Below, one piece after another: positions 8,750 to 16,651 of a stretch of 64,000 bases of DNA. The stretch spans positions 62,001 to 126,000 of the forward strand of contig JANQOZ010000023.1 in NCBI GenBank assembly GCA_028285525.1. The letters run 5' to 3'. Position 1 is the stretch's first letter, and each line of letters starts with the position of its first letter. Under the pieces are notes generated by a model. That model had not been told where the DNA came from. It ran no database searches and saw only the letters and a list, made by a program, of their open reading frames with translations. The stretch is from Lysobacterales bacterium (GTDB lineage: Bacteria > Pseudomonadota > Gammaproteobacteria > Xanthomonadales > SZUA-38). The translations under genes and the position numbers were made by a program.

Positions 8750-10435
8750 ATGATCAAACCAACCACTACGCTGCTCGCCCTGGTAGCGCTGCTGGCGGCT
8801 GGCTGTGCTGTCCGCGACAGCCGGCCCGACACCTTCACGCTGACGGTCGTCGGCAGCAACGACGTACACGGCGAGCTGGCGGCTCGGGACGGGCCTGGAG
8901 GGCTCGAAACCTTCTCCGGCTACGTCAACGTTCTCAGGGAAGCTCGCAAGGACGACGGCGGCGAGCTACTGCTGATCGACGCCGGCGATATGTGGCAGGG
9001 CACCCTGGCTTCCAATCTCAATGAGGGGCAGGCCACGGTCGCCGCTTTCAACGCGATGGGTTATGACGCGGCGGCGATCGGCAACCATGAGTTTGACTTT
9101 GGACCCGTCGGAGAAAAAGCAATTCCCGAGTCGGCGCAGGACGATCCGCGAGGCGCGCTGAAGCAGCGTGCCCGCGAGGCGCGGTTTCCGCTGCTCGCGG
9201 CCAACCTGCACGAGAAGGCCAGCGGCGAACGGTGGCAGTCTGACAACGTGCTGCCTTCGGTCCTGCTCAGCCGCGGCGGGATCCAAATCGGCGTGATCGG
9301 CATCATGACCCTCAGGGCGCTCGAGGCGACCATCGCCGCCAACGTTTTGGACCTGGTCGTCAACCCGCTGGCGCCAGCGATCGAAGCGGAAGCCCGAAGG
9401 TTGCGGAACCGCGGCGCCGACCTGGTGATTGTCACGTCTCACGCCGGGGGGCGCTGCCAGTCTTTCGAAGACCCAGACGATCTCTCAAGCTGCCGGGCGG
9501 AGAGCGAAATTTTCCAGGTCGCCAGGGCGCTGCCGCCCGGACTGGTTGATCAAATCATCGCCGGGCACGAACACCAGGGGCTGGCCCACCGGGTGAACGG
9601 CATTGTGATTACATCGGCCTTTTCCAACACGCGCGCCTTCGACCGGGTGGACTACCGGGTGGACCGGGCGAGCGGGAAAATCCTGAGCCAGAAGGTTTAT
9701 CCCCCTCAGCCGATCGTTTCAGACCAGCCCTATGAAGGCAGGCCGGTCACGCCAGACCCCGCGGTGGTGGCGATTGCCCGGCAGGCTACCGCAGATGCTG
9801 AGGCGCTCAAGAATCAACTGCTCGGCGTTCGACTGAGCGGTGAGTTTGGACTGAAGGGCAGTCCGGATTCCGCGCTTGGCAACCTCTTCAGCCTTGCGCT
9901 CTACGATTCGCTCGACGTCGACCTGGTACTGCAGAACGTTGTCGGCGGGCTGCGTCAGCCGCTGCCAGCCGGGGAACTGACCTACGGCGATTTGTTCCAG
10001 ACGTTTCCCTTTGATAACCGACTCGTGCTGTTCGACCTCTCCGGCCGCGAGCTTCGTCGGGTCCTCGCCTCCGAGGCGAAGCGCGGTGCTCGCACCGTCG
10101 GGATCGCTGGCGTCAAGGCGGCGATCGAATGCCGTGACGATGAGCTGGTTGTCCGGATTACCGACAGCAGCGGCGCGGTTATCGAGGATGACGATACCCT
10201 GAGCGTCGGTACCAGCGACTACCTCGCCTTAGGTGGCGCAAACGTGCTGACCGCGATTATTCCCGAGGGTGGATTTGCCATCGACACCAGCCTGCCGCTG
10301 GTGAGGGATATCCTGATCGACTGGCTTTCGAACAAAACTTCACCGTTGGACCCGGCCACGTTCGCAACCGCAGAGCTGCAAAACTGGTTTCGACCTGAAG
10401 TGTTCCCGGACAGCTGTGAGTTCAGCGAACAGTGA
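8750..10435 (+). CDS. Bifunctional metallophosphatase / 5'-nucleotidase (UshA-like) lipoprotein
   Basis: A 561-residue protein with a lipoprotein signal peptide (LLALVALLAAGC, lipobox AAGC). The metallophosphatase domain carries the metal-ligand motifs GSNDVHGEL, IDAGDMWQGT, GNHEFDFG, VTSHAGG and AGHEHQG in the usual order. A C-terminal 5'-nucleotidase domain follows from about residue 340, with the substrate-binding GNLFSLALYDSLDVDLVLQN and YGDLFQTFPFDN segments. It should hydrolyse nucleotides or related phosphoesters in the periplasm, anchored to a membrane. The specific substrate is unknown. Its 3' end abuts the convergent gene at 10436. Confidence 0.9.
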   Translation: MIKPTTTLLALVALLAAGCAVRDSRPDTFTLTVVGSNDVHGELAARDGPGGLETFSGYVNVLREARKDDGGELLLIDAGDMWQGTLASNLNEGQATVAAFNAMGYDAAAIGNHEFDFGPVGEKAIPESAQDDPRGALKQRAREARFPLLAANLHEKASGERWQSDNVLPSVLLSRGGIQIGVIGIMTLRALEATIAANVLDLVVNPLAPAIEAEARRLRNRGADLVIVTSHAGGRCQSFEDPDDLSSCRAESEIFQVARALPPGLVDQIIAGHEHQGLAHRVNGIVITSAFSNTRAFDRVDYRVDRASGKILSQKVYPPQPIVSDQPYEGRPVTPDPAVVAIARQATADAEALKNQLLGVRLSGEFGLKGSPDSALGNLFSLALYDSLDVDLVLQNVVGGLRQPLPAGELTYGDLFQTFPFDNRLVLFDLSGRELRRVLASEAKRGARTVGIAGVKAAIECRDDELVVRITDSSGAVIEDDDTLSVGTSDYLALGGANVLTAIIPEGGFAIDTSLPLVRDILIDWLSNKTSPLDPATFATAELQNWFRPEVFPDSCEFSEQ

Positions 10436-11641
10436 TCACTCAAAGCCGTTGGTAAAAATCAGGTTGGCAATCACCCGAAGGTCGACGTCTCGGACTTCCA
10501 TAGGGGCTAGCGCCGGCACCATAAACGTCTGCGTCTGAGCCGACTCGGACATGATGGTCACTTCCAGATCTACGCCTGGGTCGACCACCGTACCGTAGGC
10601 GCCGTCTTCGGGGTCGGTGACGGTGACCTGGCTGCTGCTGACAAAAACAAAGGCGCCGATCGGCACGCTGGCTTCGCCGGCCGTCACGTTGCCGGTAATC
10701 ATGGCAGCCTGCTGATCCACGGTCTCTACGTTCATGAACAGATCGTAGGGAAACTCCGGGCCGTGCAGCCCGTAGCAATCGCGGATTCTCAGCAGATAGA
10801 CCTGGTTGTCGGGGAGTACCGGGGGCTCAGCGTTCACGACCTCGGTGCCGGGTGTCGGACTTGCACCCTGATCGCAGTGGTTGTACTCCGCGATGGGTAT
10901 GGCGTTGTCGTCGAGAATTCGGTCTGGCCCAAACACCTGAACATTCGGCGTGATCTCTCCGCCATCACCACAAATCCCGTCACAAACGTCAAACCGGAAA
11001 CTACCTCGACCCATGTCGAGCAGCACCCAGTCTTCGTCTGTCTCCGAGTCAAACCAGTGGGTGTCGGATCGATCGCGCGCGCTGTCGCTGGCCCTGGCGG
11101 CTAACGGCCCGTCATCCTCTTCGAAACGGTCGACAGCCGTCGCTTCGCCGCTGGTGATTGAGCGTGCAAAGCCAGAAACAGTACTTCCTGCTGCGTCAAT
11201 CTGCTGAGCAAGCGCGTCAGAGTAGTTTTCCGAACCGATCGAAATCAGGAACGTGCTCGGTCCTGGCACGTCGTCGGCAATTTCAAAGGTGATACTGCCT
11301 ATCGGGCCGTCCGGCAGCGGCTGAAGAAGCAACGATAGGGCTATGAACGTGACCTGGCCCGGCTGATCATTGCAGGTTCCGCCTACTCCGGGTGCAAGCG
11401 AAACTGAACAGCTGTCGAAGTCCAGAAAGGAAGTTGGGAAGTCTACTGTAAATTCCAGTCCGGCCACATCGGCACCGCCAGCATCAAAAGCTATGTCGAC
11501 GGTCACCTTCTCGCCCGGCACCGCAACACCCGAGCCGACTTCCAGCCTCGGTTGGGCCGAGACCTGAAAGGTAGCAAGCATTCCCATTAGCGTGAGGTAA
11601 CGCAGCGGGGAAAACTTTGCTAGCAGCTTATCGCGGGTCAT
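10436..11641 (-). CDS. Secreted cohesin-like / PPC-like protein ending in FTNGFE
   Basis: A 401-residue exported protein (signal peptide to about VSAQ). The first domain (about 35-155) reads like a cohesin fold: VAVPGEKVTVDIAFDAGG, then GLEFTVDFPTSFLDFDSCS. A segment around EEDDGPLAARASD...DEDWVLL resembles the bacterial pre-peptidase C-terminal (PPC) domain. The last ~90 residues (ITGNVTAGEASVPIGAFVFV...) resemble a carboxypeptidase-regulatory-like beta domain. The protein ends exactly in LIFTNGFE, a motif shared with other secreted proteins of this window. No catalytic residues are recognisable; a binding or structural role is inferred. Confidence 0.8.
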   Translation of the reverse strand: MTRDKLLAKFSPLRYLTLMGMLATFQVSAQPRLEVGSGVAVPGEKVTVDIAFDAGGADVAGLEFTVDFPTSFLDFDSCSVSLAPGVGGTCNDQPGQVTFIALSLLLQPLPDGPIGSITFEIADDVPGPSTFLISIGSENYSDALAQQIDAAGSTVSGFARSITSGEATAVDRFEEDDGPLAARASDSARDRSDTHWFDSETDEDWVLLDMGRGSFRFDVCDGICGDGGEITPNVQVFGPDRILDDNAIPIAEYNHCDQGASPTPGTEVVNAEPPVLPDNQVYLLRIRDCYGLHGPEFPYDLFMNVETVDQQAAMITGNVTAGEASVPIGAFVFVSSSQVTVTDPEDGAYGTVVDPGVDLEVTIMSESAQTQTFMVPALAPMEVRDVDLRVIANLIFTNGFE

Positions 11642-11847
11642 GGTGCTGGCGCCTCGTAGTGGTTAAGTAAGCGAAAGAACTCGCTCGTTATCAGAACGAC
11701 CGATGAAGTGGAAACTTGACCCAAATGCGGATCAATTGTGTGCTCCAGGTCTCACAACGAGTAAGAAACCCTGGTTTGGTGATGAATATGAACCCGCCGC
11801 GGATTGGCGGTTCGGCAAAGCAGTGTCTTTGTCTGAAAGGTACGCGG

Positions 11848-13863
11848 CTAGGCGTCTTCGGGCTTTTCGCGGGTCAGCATCCACTTGAGCGCCGCAACTT
11901 CGCCCTTTTTGCCAATGATCGACAGATAATCGTAGTGAAACGTCGGGTCGGAGCTGAATTGATCCAGGCTCTCCACCATCTTGTCCCGAAGCTGTTCGAC
12001 TCGGGCCAAACGATCGATCGCGTCATCCAGGCCTGGGGCATCGGCCGCCTGCATAATCCGCGTTTCCAGCTGGAGACCCATCATCAGCTCAATCAGCGAT
12101 CCGCCCGGCAGCTGCAGCGCCCGGGCGGCCTGTAAACAGCCTGAATACATCGCCTTCTCCAGGTTGCCTTGGCAATTTCGAGACAACCTGGCCGCAGGCA
12201 GGCTGAGCGCAGCGGCGTAGCCGATGCTGACCATTCCCGGCGTCAGTTCCCAAACGCCCAGCACGTCGCTGGCGGGGGCGGGCCCCATGTGACGGGCGAT
12301 GACTTCAGCGCCGGTTGCCGCAAGCGAACCGAAGCCGCCGTGGAGCTTGTTGGCCTGAGTGGCTTTCTCCAGCACCGCCAATGCTTCGGCCTCTTCGCCA
12401 TTCTCGAAATGGACGACCGCTGAAAGCAGGTAGCCGAGAGCATCGTCCATCTCCTGAGTCATCAGATGGTCGGCAGCCTCGCTGAGACACTGGCGTTCCC
12501 GGTGGCAAAGTGATGCCGCGAGGCGATTGGCCAGCGCATGTTCAGGAAAACGTTTCATCAGCGTTTTTGCAGTCGCCAGCCGCTGGGGAGACTGGGCGTC
12601 TACTCGCGGCAATCCCACATAAAGCGCGAGTATCTGCGCCTCAGCGGACTGATCAGCTTCGAGGCTGCGGCGAAAATCCTCGGCCTGCATTCGCTCGTCG
12701 AGCACGTCAGTCAGCCGTTCGACCTCCGCCTTCACCATATCCGGCGTCACGCAATCGGGCGCTTCCGGCGGCTTCGGGATATCCAGGCAGCGAACACGTT
12801 CCGATGTTGAGGCCTTGAGCACCAGCTCCGCCCTCTTTCCCGGCGCCTCCATCCTGGCGGCAGTGGCCGCGAAGTCGATCGCCGTATCGAGCTCGCCGAA
12901 CTTGACGTATGCCTCGAGAACCGGCGCCACAATGCCATCGCGAAACATCTTGTTCTGCACGGCGGAGACTTTCTTGAAACGGCTTTTCAGGCTTTGCCGT
13001 TCCAGCTTGAGCGCCGACAGCTTCTCGTGATCGTTGCGCCGCTCGAAGATACGCTCCTCGATGGCGAGCGCCATGTTGTACGCCAGGCGACCGGTTCCCG
13101 GCAGCTTCATCGCTTTGGCGACAGCCAGGCAGCCGGTCATCAACGGTTCGTCCCCTGCCCGCTGGCACTGCCGACCAAGAACATGGAATGGATGTTCGAT
13201 GAGATGCGCGATCATGCCCTCGGCGAGCATCTCTTTGGCGACCTCACCCAGATTGAGCGGATCGTCTACCAAGGGTTCGGCGTTTGCAAAAACCTCAAAC
13301 AGCGCCTTAACAATCGCCCAACCGCCATGCTTGACCACGTCCCTCAGCGCCGCTTGCTCCATCCAGGCTGCTGACTCTTCCGAATCGCCACGATCAAGAG
13401 CCGCCTGCGCAAGAAACAGAGGTCCGAGTGCGTTGTTTGGATGCTCCCGATTGAGTGCCTTGGCATGGCGATGAATACAGGCATGGGACGACTCGAGAAG
13501 GGCCTCGCCACAATGCAGAAGCATCAATACCCTAGGTGCGAGCTCCGCTGGCGCTGACTGGATGACATCGTTAAGCGACCGCTCAAAATCGGGATTGTTT
13601 CGGCCGGCTGAGTTGTCGCCCCTCGGTCCCTCGGGGTAGCGCTGCAGGAGACTGTTGACCATTCGCTGGCGCCAATCGGAGCTCTGTCTTAGCTCATTCA
13701 CAAACTGCGGGCTCGAGATTTCATACCAATAGGCTTCGAGAAGCGGTTCGAGTGCAGCATCCAGCTCCTCCTGGGTGATCTGCTGGCCGCCCACCCAGAC
13801 CTTTTCCTCCGCCAGAGCGGAAGAACAGAGGAGCAAAAGTAAAAGTGAATTCAAAAACCGCAT
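11848..13863 (-). CDS. Exported protein of unknown function, helical repeat-rich
   Basis: The ATG at 13863 is chosen because it starts a signal peptide (RFLNSLLLLLLCSSALA) directly before EEKVWVGG. The ~650-residue mature protein is almost wholly alpha-helical. It has loosely repeated units of the kind GPLFLAQAALDRGDSEESAAWMEQAA, and paired Cys in segments like SLCHRERQCLSEAADHL, suggestive of degenerate TPR/Sel1-like repeats. I recognise no enzyme motif. No partner gene is close enough to suggest an operon. A periplasmic scaffold role is possible but not shown. Confidence 0.72.
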   Translation of the reverse strand: MRFLNSLLLLLLCSSALAEEKVWVGGQQITQEELDAALEPLLEAYWYEISSPQFVNELRQSSDWRQRMVNSLLQRYPEGPRGDNSAGRNNPDFERSLNDVIQSAPAELAPRVLMLLHCGEALLESSHACIHRHAKALNREHPNNALGPLFLAQAALDRGDSEESAAWMEQAALRDVVKHGGWAIVKALFEVFANAEPLVDDPLNLGEVAKEMLAEGMIAHLIEHPFHVLGRQCQRAGDEPLMTGCLAVAKAMKLPGTGRLAYNMALAIEERIFERRNDHEKLSALKLERQSLKSRFKKVSAVQNKMFRDGIVAPVLEAYVKFGELDTAIDFAATAARMEAPGKRAELVLKASTSERVRCLDIPKPPEAPDCVTPDMVKAEVERLTDVLDERMQAEDFRRSLEADQSAEAQILALYVGLPRVDAQSPQRLATAKTLMKRFPEHALANRLAASLCHRERQCLSEAADHLMTQEMDDALGYLLSAVVHFENGEEAEALAVLEKATQANKLHGGFGSLAATGAEVIARHMGPAPASDVLGVWELTPGMVSIGYAAALSLPAARLSRNCQGNLEKAMYSGCLQAARALQLPGGSLIELMMGLQLETRIMQAADAPGLDDAIDRLARVEQLRDKMVESLDQFSSDPTFHYDYLSIIGKKGEVAALKWMLTREKPEDA

Positions 13864-13958
13864 GAGCGTTTTATAGCCGAAAAAAAACCCGTTCGCCAAG
13901 GCCATAGGACACAACCCGACATGAACGCCCCAAGCACGTTCCAGCGTGGCGAGAGTCC

Positions 13959-15161
13959 TCAGGCAGATTGCTCGGTGGCTCGACCCTGTCGCGCCAGCAG
14001 CGGGCTGCGCCGAACCCAGAACAGCGCGCCCAGCGTGATGACCAGCAGCGGCAGCGGCACCGCCGCGGTGTTGAACCAGCCGAACAGGTGCATGGTGGTT
14101 CCGGCCAGCAGCGAACCGGTGGCGGCCGTTCCAAAGACACAGAACTCGTTAAACGCCTGTGCTCGAAACCGTTCGCTGTCGCGATACGCGAAGGTCAGCA
14201 TGGTGGTTCCGCCGACGTACAGAAAATTCCAGCCAACTCCCAGCAGTATGAGTGCCCAGGTGTAATGCCCGAGCGAGTGACCATCCATACCGGTCAGCAG
14301 CGCTGCGAGCAGGATGACCGCGCCGGCGCTCATCATTCTCAGGACACCGAGTCGATCGATCAGTAAGCCGGACACCAGCGAGGGCAGGTACATACCCAGC
14401 ACGTGCGCCCGGATGACCGCCGCGGTCTCAGCCAGGGAATAGCCGTCAACCTGGTGCATGCTGAGCGGGGTCGCCGTCATCAGAAAACTCATCACGCCGT
14501 AGCCGGCCGTGCCGCCGAGCACCGCGACGACAAAAACCGGCTGCCGGAGCAGCTCGCGCACCGACCGCCCTCGGTCCGACGTTGCGTTGTCCTCTGTGGG
14601 TTTGGCCATCCGCAGCGCGCTGACGAGAAACGCGCCCAGCAGATACAGACCGCACAGCACCAGCAGCGCGAGATCGTAGGGTGCCGAGGGGTTAACGCGC
14701 GCGGAGTGCTGGACCAGGTAAGGCCCGAGCAACGCGCCGCCGACCGCTCCCAGAAGCACAAAAGAAACCGCCCTGCCCGCGCGAGCCAGGCCGACACTCT
14801 CGATGGCGGCAAACCGGTACTGCTGGGAGAACGCCATGTTGATGCCCAGGGCGCTCATGGCGCAGCAAAAGCCGAGGAAGCTCCCCTGGGATACGGCCCA
14901 CAGCGTCAGCGCTGAAGCCGTCAGCGCCGACAGACAGCCGACGGCAAAGCCAATAGGGCGGCCAAAGCGGCGCATCAGCAGCGCCGCAGGAATGGTGCTG
15001 AGCGCGGTGATGACAACCATCAGGGAAATCGGCAGCGTAGCCAGCGCCGGCACCTGGGTCAGCTGTGCACCGATGATGCTGCCGAGCGTCACCATAACCA
15101 CCGACCCGGTGGCTGCCACCAGCTGGCAGCAGAACAGGATGAGCAGGTTGCGATTCAACAT
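13959..15161 (-). CDS. MFS transporter
   Basis: A 400-residue integral membrane protein with about 12 hydrophobic segments. A charged MRRFGRP loop lies between helices 2 and 3, the position of the MFS signature, and a second LIDRLGVLR loop sits in the C-terminal half. A long cytoplasmic loop rich in charged residues (around TEDNATSDRGRSVREL) divides the halves. The substrate cannot be predicted; drug/metabolite-efflux or sugar-type MFS are possible. It begins 93 bp downstream of the molybdopterin oxidoreductase gene on the same strand and may be read with it. Confidence 0.87.
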   Translation of the reverse strand: MLNRNLLILFCCQLVAATGSVVMVTLGSIIGAQLTQVPALATLPISLMVVITALSTIPAALLMRRFGRPIGFAVGCLSALTASALTLWAVSQGSFLGFCCAMSALGINMAFSQQYRFAAIESVGLARAGRAVSFVLLGAVGGALLGPYLVQHSARVNPSAPYDLALLVLCGLYLLGAFLVSALRMAKPTEDNATSDRGRSVRELLRQPVFVVAVLGGTAGYGVMSFLMTATPLSMHQVDGYSLAETAAVIRAHVLGMYLPSLVSGLLIDRLGVLRMMSAGAVILLAALLTGMDGHSLGHYTWALILLGVGWNFLYVGGTTMLTFAYRDSERFRAQAFNEFCVFGTAATGSLLAGTTMHLFGWFNTAAVPLPLLVITLGALFWVRRSPLLARQGRATEQSA

Positions 15162-15254
15162 GGCTGGTGGTGACCCACATCCGGAACGTGCGCAGCGTAG
15201 CGCAGCTGGGTCGCCTGCGGCTATGCCGAATACCGCCGGGGGAAACGCAGCGCG

Positions 15255-15947
15255 TCAGCGGTCTATTTCGAACCGCTTCAGATGGCGGTCGAATAAACGA
15301 GCCGTCTGGTCGATAAACGGCCGATAGACATGACGCAGAAGCGTTCCCGGAACCCCTCGCGCCCGCTCTTCCAGGGCCACCCTGCCCCGCTGGTGCATCA
15401 TCCAACGCAGATACCAGGGACGAAAGTGAAACTCATCGCGCCAGAACTCGATCGCCGTCAGGTGCTTGGCGTTCTTGTAGCCGTAGTGCCCTGGCGCGAC
15501 CAGACGCAGCGGGGCGCCGTGCGCGACGTTCAGAGGCTCGCCGTTGAGCGTATCGGCGAGCATCACATCTTCCGCCAGCAGGTCTTCCAGCGGCAGGCTG
15601 GTTCGGAAACCGTCCTGGCAGCGCAGCAGCACAAACTCAGCACCCGAGGCCGGCCGAGCCAGCGGCACCACGAGATCCCGATAGACGTCGGCAAACCGAT
15701 AACCGCTCCAGCTTAAGCCCCGGACGCTCCAGGTTGTGACGCAGTGAAAGTCCGAGGTCTGGCTGACGCGCGAAAGATCTCGCAGCTCCGCGCTGAGGTT
15801 CAGGGGGTATTCTACGTCGCCCCCGATGGACACCGAAATGTGATTCGTCTGCTCGGGAAAGCGGTCAGCAAACTGGCTCATGCCGAAGCGCGGCATGACC
15901 TGGCGCGCCCGCTGTCCCGGGGGTAAATCCTGGGGTTTCTCCATCAT
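15255..15947 (-). CDS. Molybdopterin-dependent oxidoreductase, sulfite-oxidase fold
   Basis: A 230-residue protein that is essentially one sulfite-oxidase-type Moco domain. Landmarks are the Moco-ligand Cys in DFHCVTTWSVRGLSWSG, then LLRCQDGFRTSLPLEDL, LNGEPLNVAHGAPLRLVAPGHYGYKNAKHL and a C-terminal WxxxxYLRWM tail. These match YuiH/YedY-like proteins. There is no signal peptide, so it is expected in the cytosol. The substrate is unknown. It is transcribed divergently from a TetR regulator across a 48-bp gap that contains a near-palindrome, so TetR control is likely. Confidence 0.85.
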   Translation of the reverse strand: MMEKPQDLPPGQRARQVMPRFGMSQFADRFPEQTNHISVSIGGDVEYPLNLSAELRDLSRVSQTSDFHCVTTWSVRGLSWSGYRFADVYRDLVVPLARPASGAEFVLLRCQDGFRTSLPLEDLLAEDVMLADTLNGEPLNVAHGAPLRLVAPGHYGYKNAKHLTAIEFWRDEFHFRPWYLRWMMHQRGRVALEERARGVPGTLLRHVYRPFIDQTARLFDRHLKRFEIDR

Positions 15948-15964
15948 GGCAAGAATCTCTTTAC

Positions 15965-15980
15965 TAGAACATATGTACTA
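15965..15980. promoter_or_regulatory. Near-perfect palindrome in the TetR/oxidoreductase intergenic region (candidate operator)
   Basis: TAGAACATATGTACTA reads as the same sequence on both strands except for one mismatched pair, with the core ACATATGT. It lies midway between the divergent starts at 15947 and 15996, next to an A/T-rich segment (ATATATAAAT) that could supply a -10 element. TetR proteins bind palindromes in such positions. That this repressor binds here is inference. Confidence 0.5.
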
Positions 15981-15995
15981 ATATATAAATACGCC

Positions 15996-16583
15996 ATGGG
16001 CCGGGTGTCAACATTTTCTGAGCAGGAAATCTTTCAGACGGTCAGCCGCCAGATGAGTGGTGAGGGTGCGGTTACATTCCGCTCGCTCGTCAAGGAAACC
16101 GGCGTCTCCATCGGCTCGCTGTATCACCGTTTTGAGTCGCGGGAGGGCCTGCTGGCCGAGACCTGGGCGGATGCGCTGACGAGTTTTCAGGAACGCTTCC
16201 TCGCGGCGCTAAAGGCTGAAGACGAAGACGCGGGAGTGAACGCAGCGGTGGCTACGCCGCGCTTCTGCCGCGCTGAACCCGAACGGGCGGCGCTGCTGGC
16301 CTGCTGCCGCGCCTCGGAGTTTCTGTCGGAGGCGACGCCCGCGGCGATCCGGGAGCGCATCAACGACGGCAATGACGAGGCGCAGCGGGCGGTCAGGGCC
16401 TATGCGTCACGCGCCGGACTGTCGCTGCAGGCCTGTCGTATGGGTCTGATGGCTTTTCCGCTGGGCGCCGTGCGCGCCTACCTGCCCGATCGGGCGGTGC
16501 CCCGCAGCGTCGATCGCTACGTTGCCGCAGCGTTCAGAGCCATCGAGGCAGAAGAGCGCCGGTCAGGCCCATCGAAAAGGTGA
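15996..16583 (+). CDS. TetR/AcrR-family transcriptional regulator
   Basis: A 195-residue protein with the usual TetR length. The N-terminal helix-turn-helix reads FRSLVKETGVSIGSLYHRFESREGLLAETW (residues ~25-55), where GSLYHRFESREGL is the standard recognition-helix region. The C-terminal ligand-binding part is typically variable; it contains a run of Cys residues (ALLACCRASEFL) that could be redox-sensitive, but that is speculation. It is divergent from the sulfite-oxidase-fold gene, its likely target. Confidence 0.9.
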   Translation: MGRVSTFSEQEIFQTVSRQMSGEGAVTFRSLVKETGVSIGSLYHRFESREGLLAETWADALTSFQERFLAALKAEDEDAGVNAAVATPRFCRAEPERAALLACCRASEFLSEATPAAIRERINDGNDEAQRAVRAYASRAGLSLQACRMGLMAFPLGAVRAYLPDRAVPRSVDRYVAAAFRAIEAEERRSGPSKR

Positions 16584-16651
16584 TAAGCCGATGTCAGGCA
16601 GATCCCTGAACGCTCCTGCAGGGCTACATCGCAACGATTAGCTTTTCTGCG

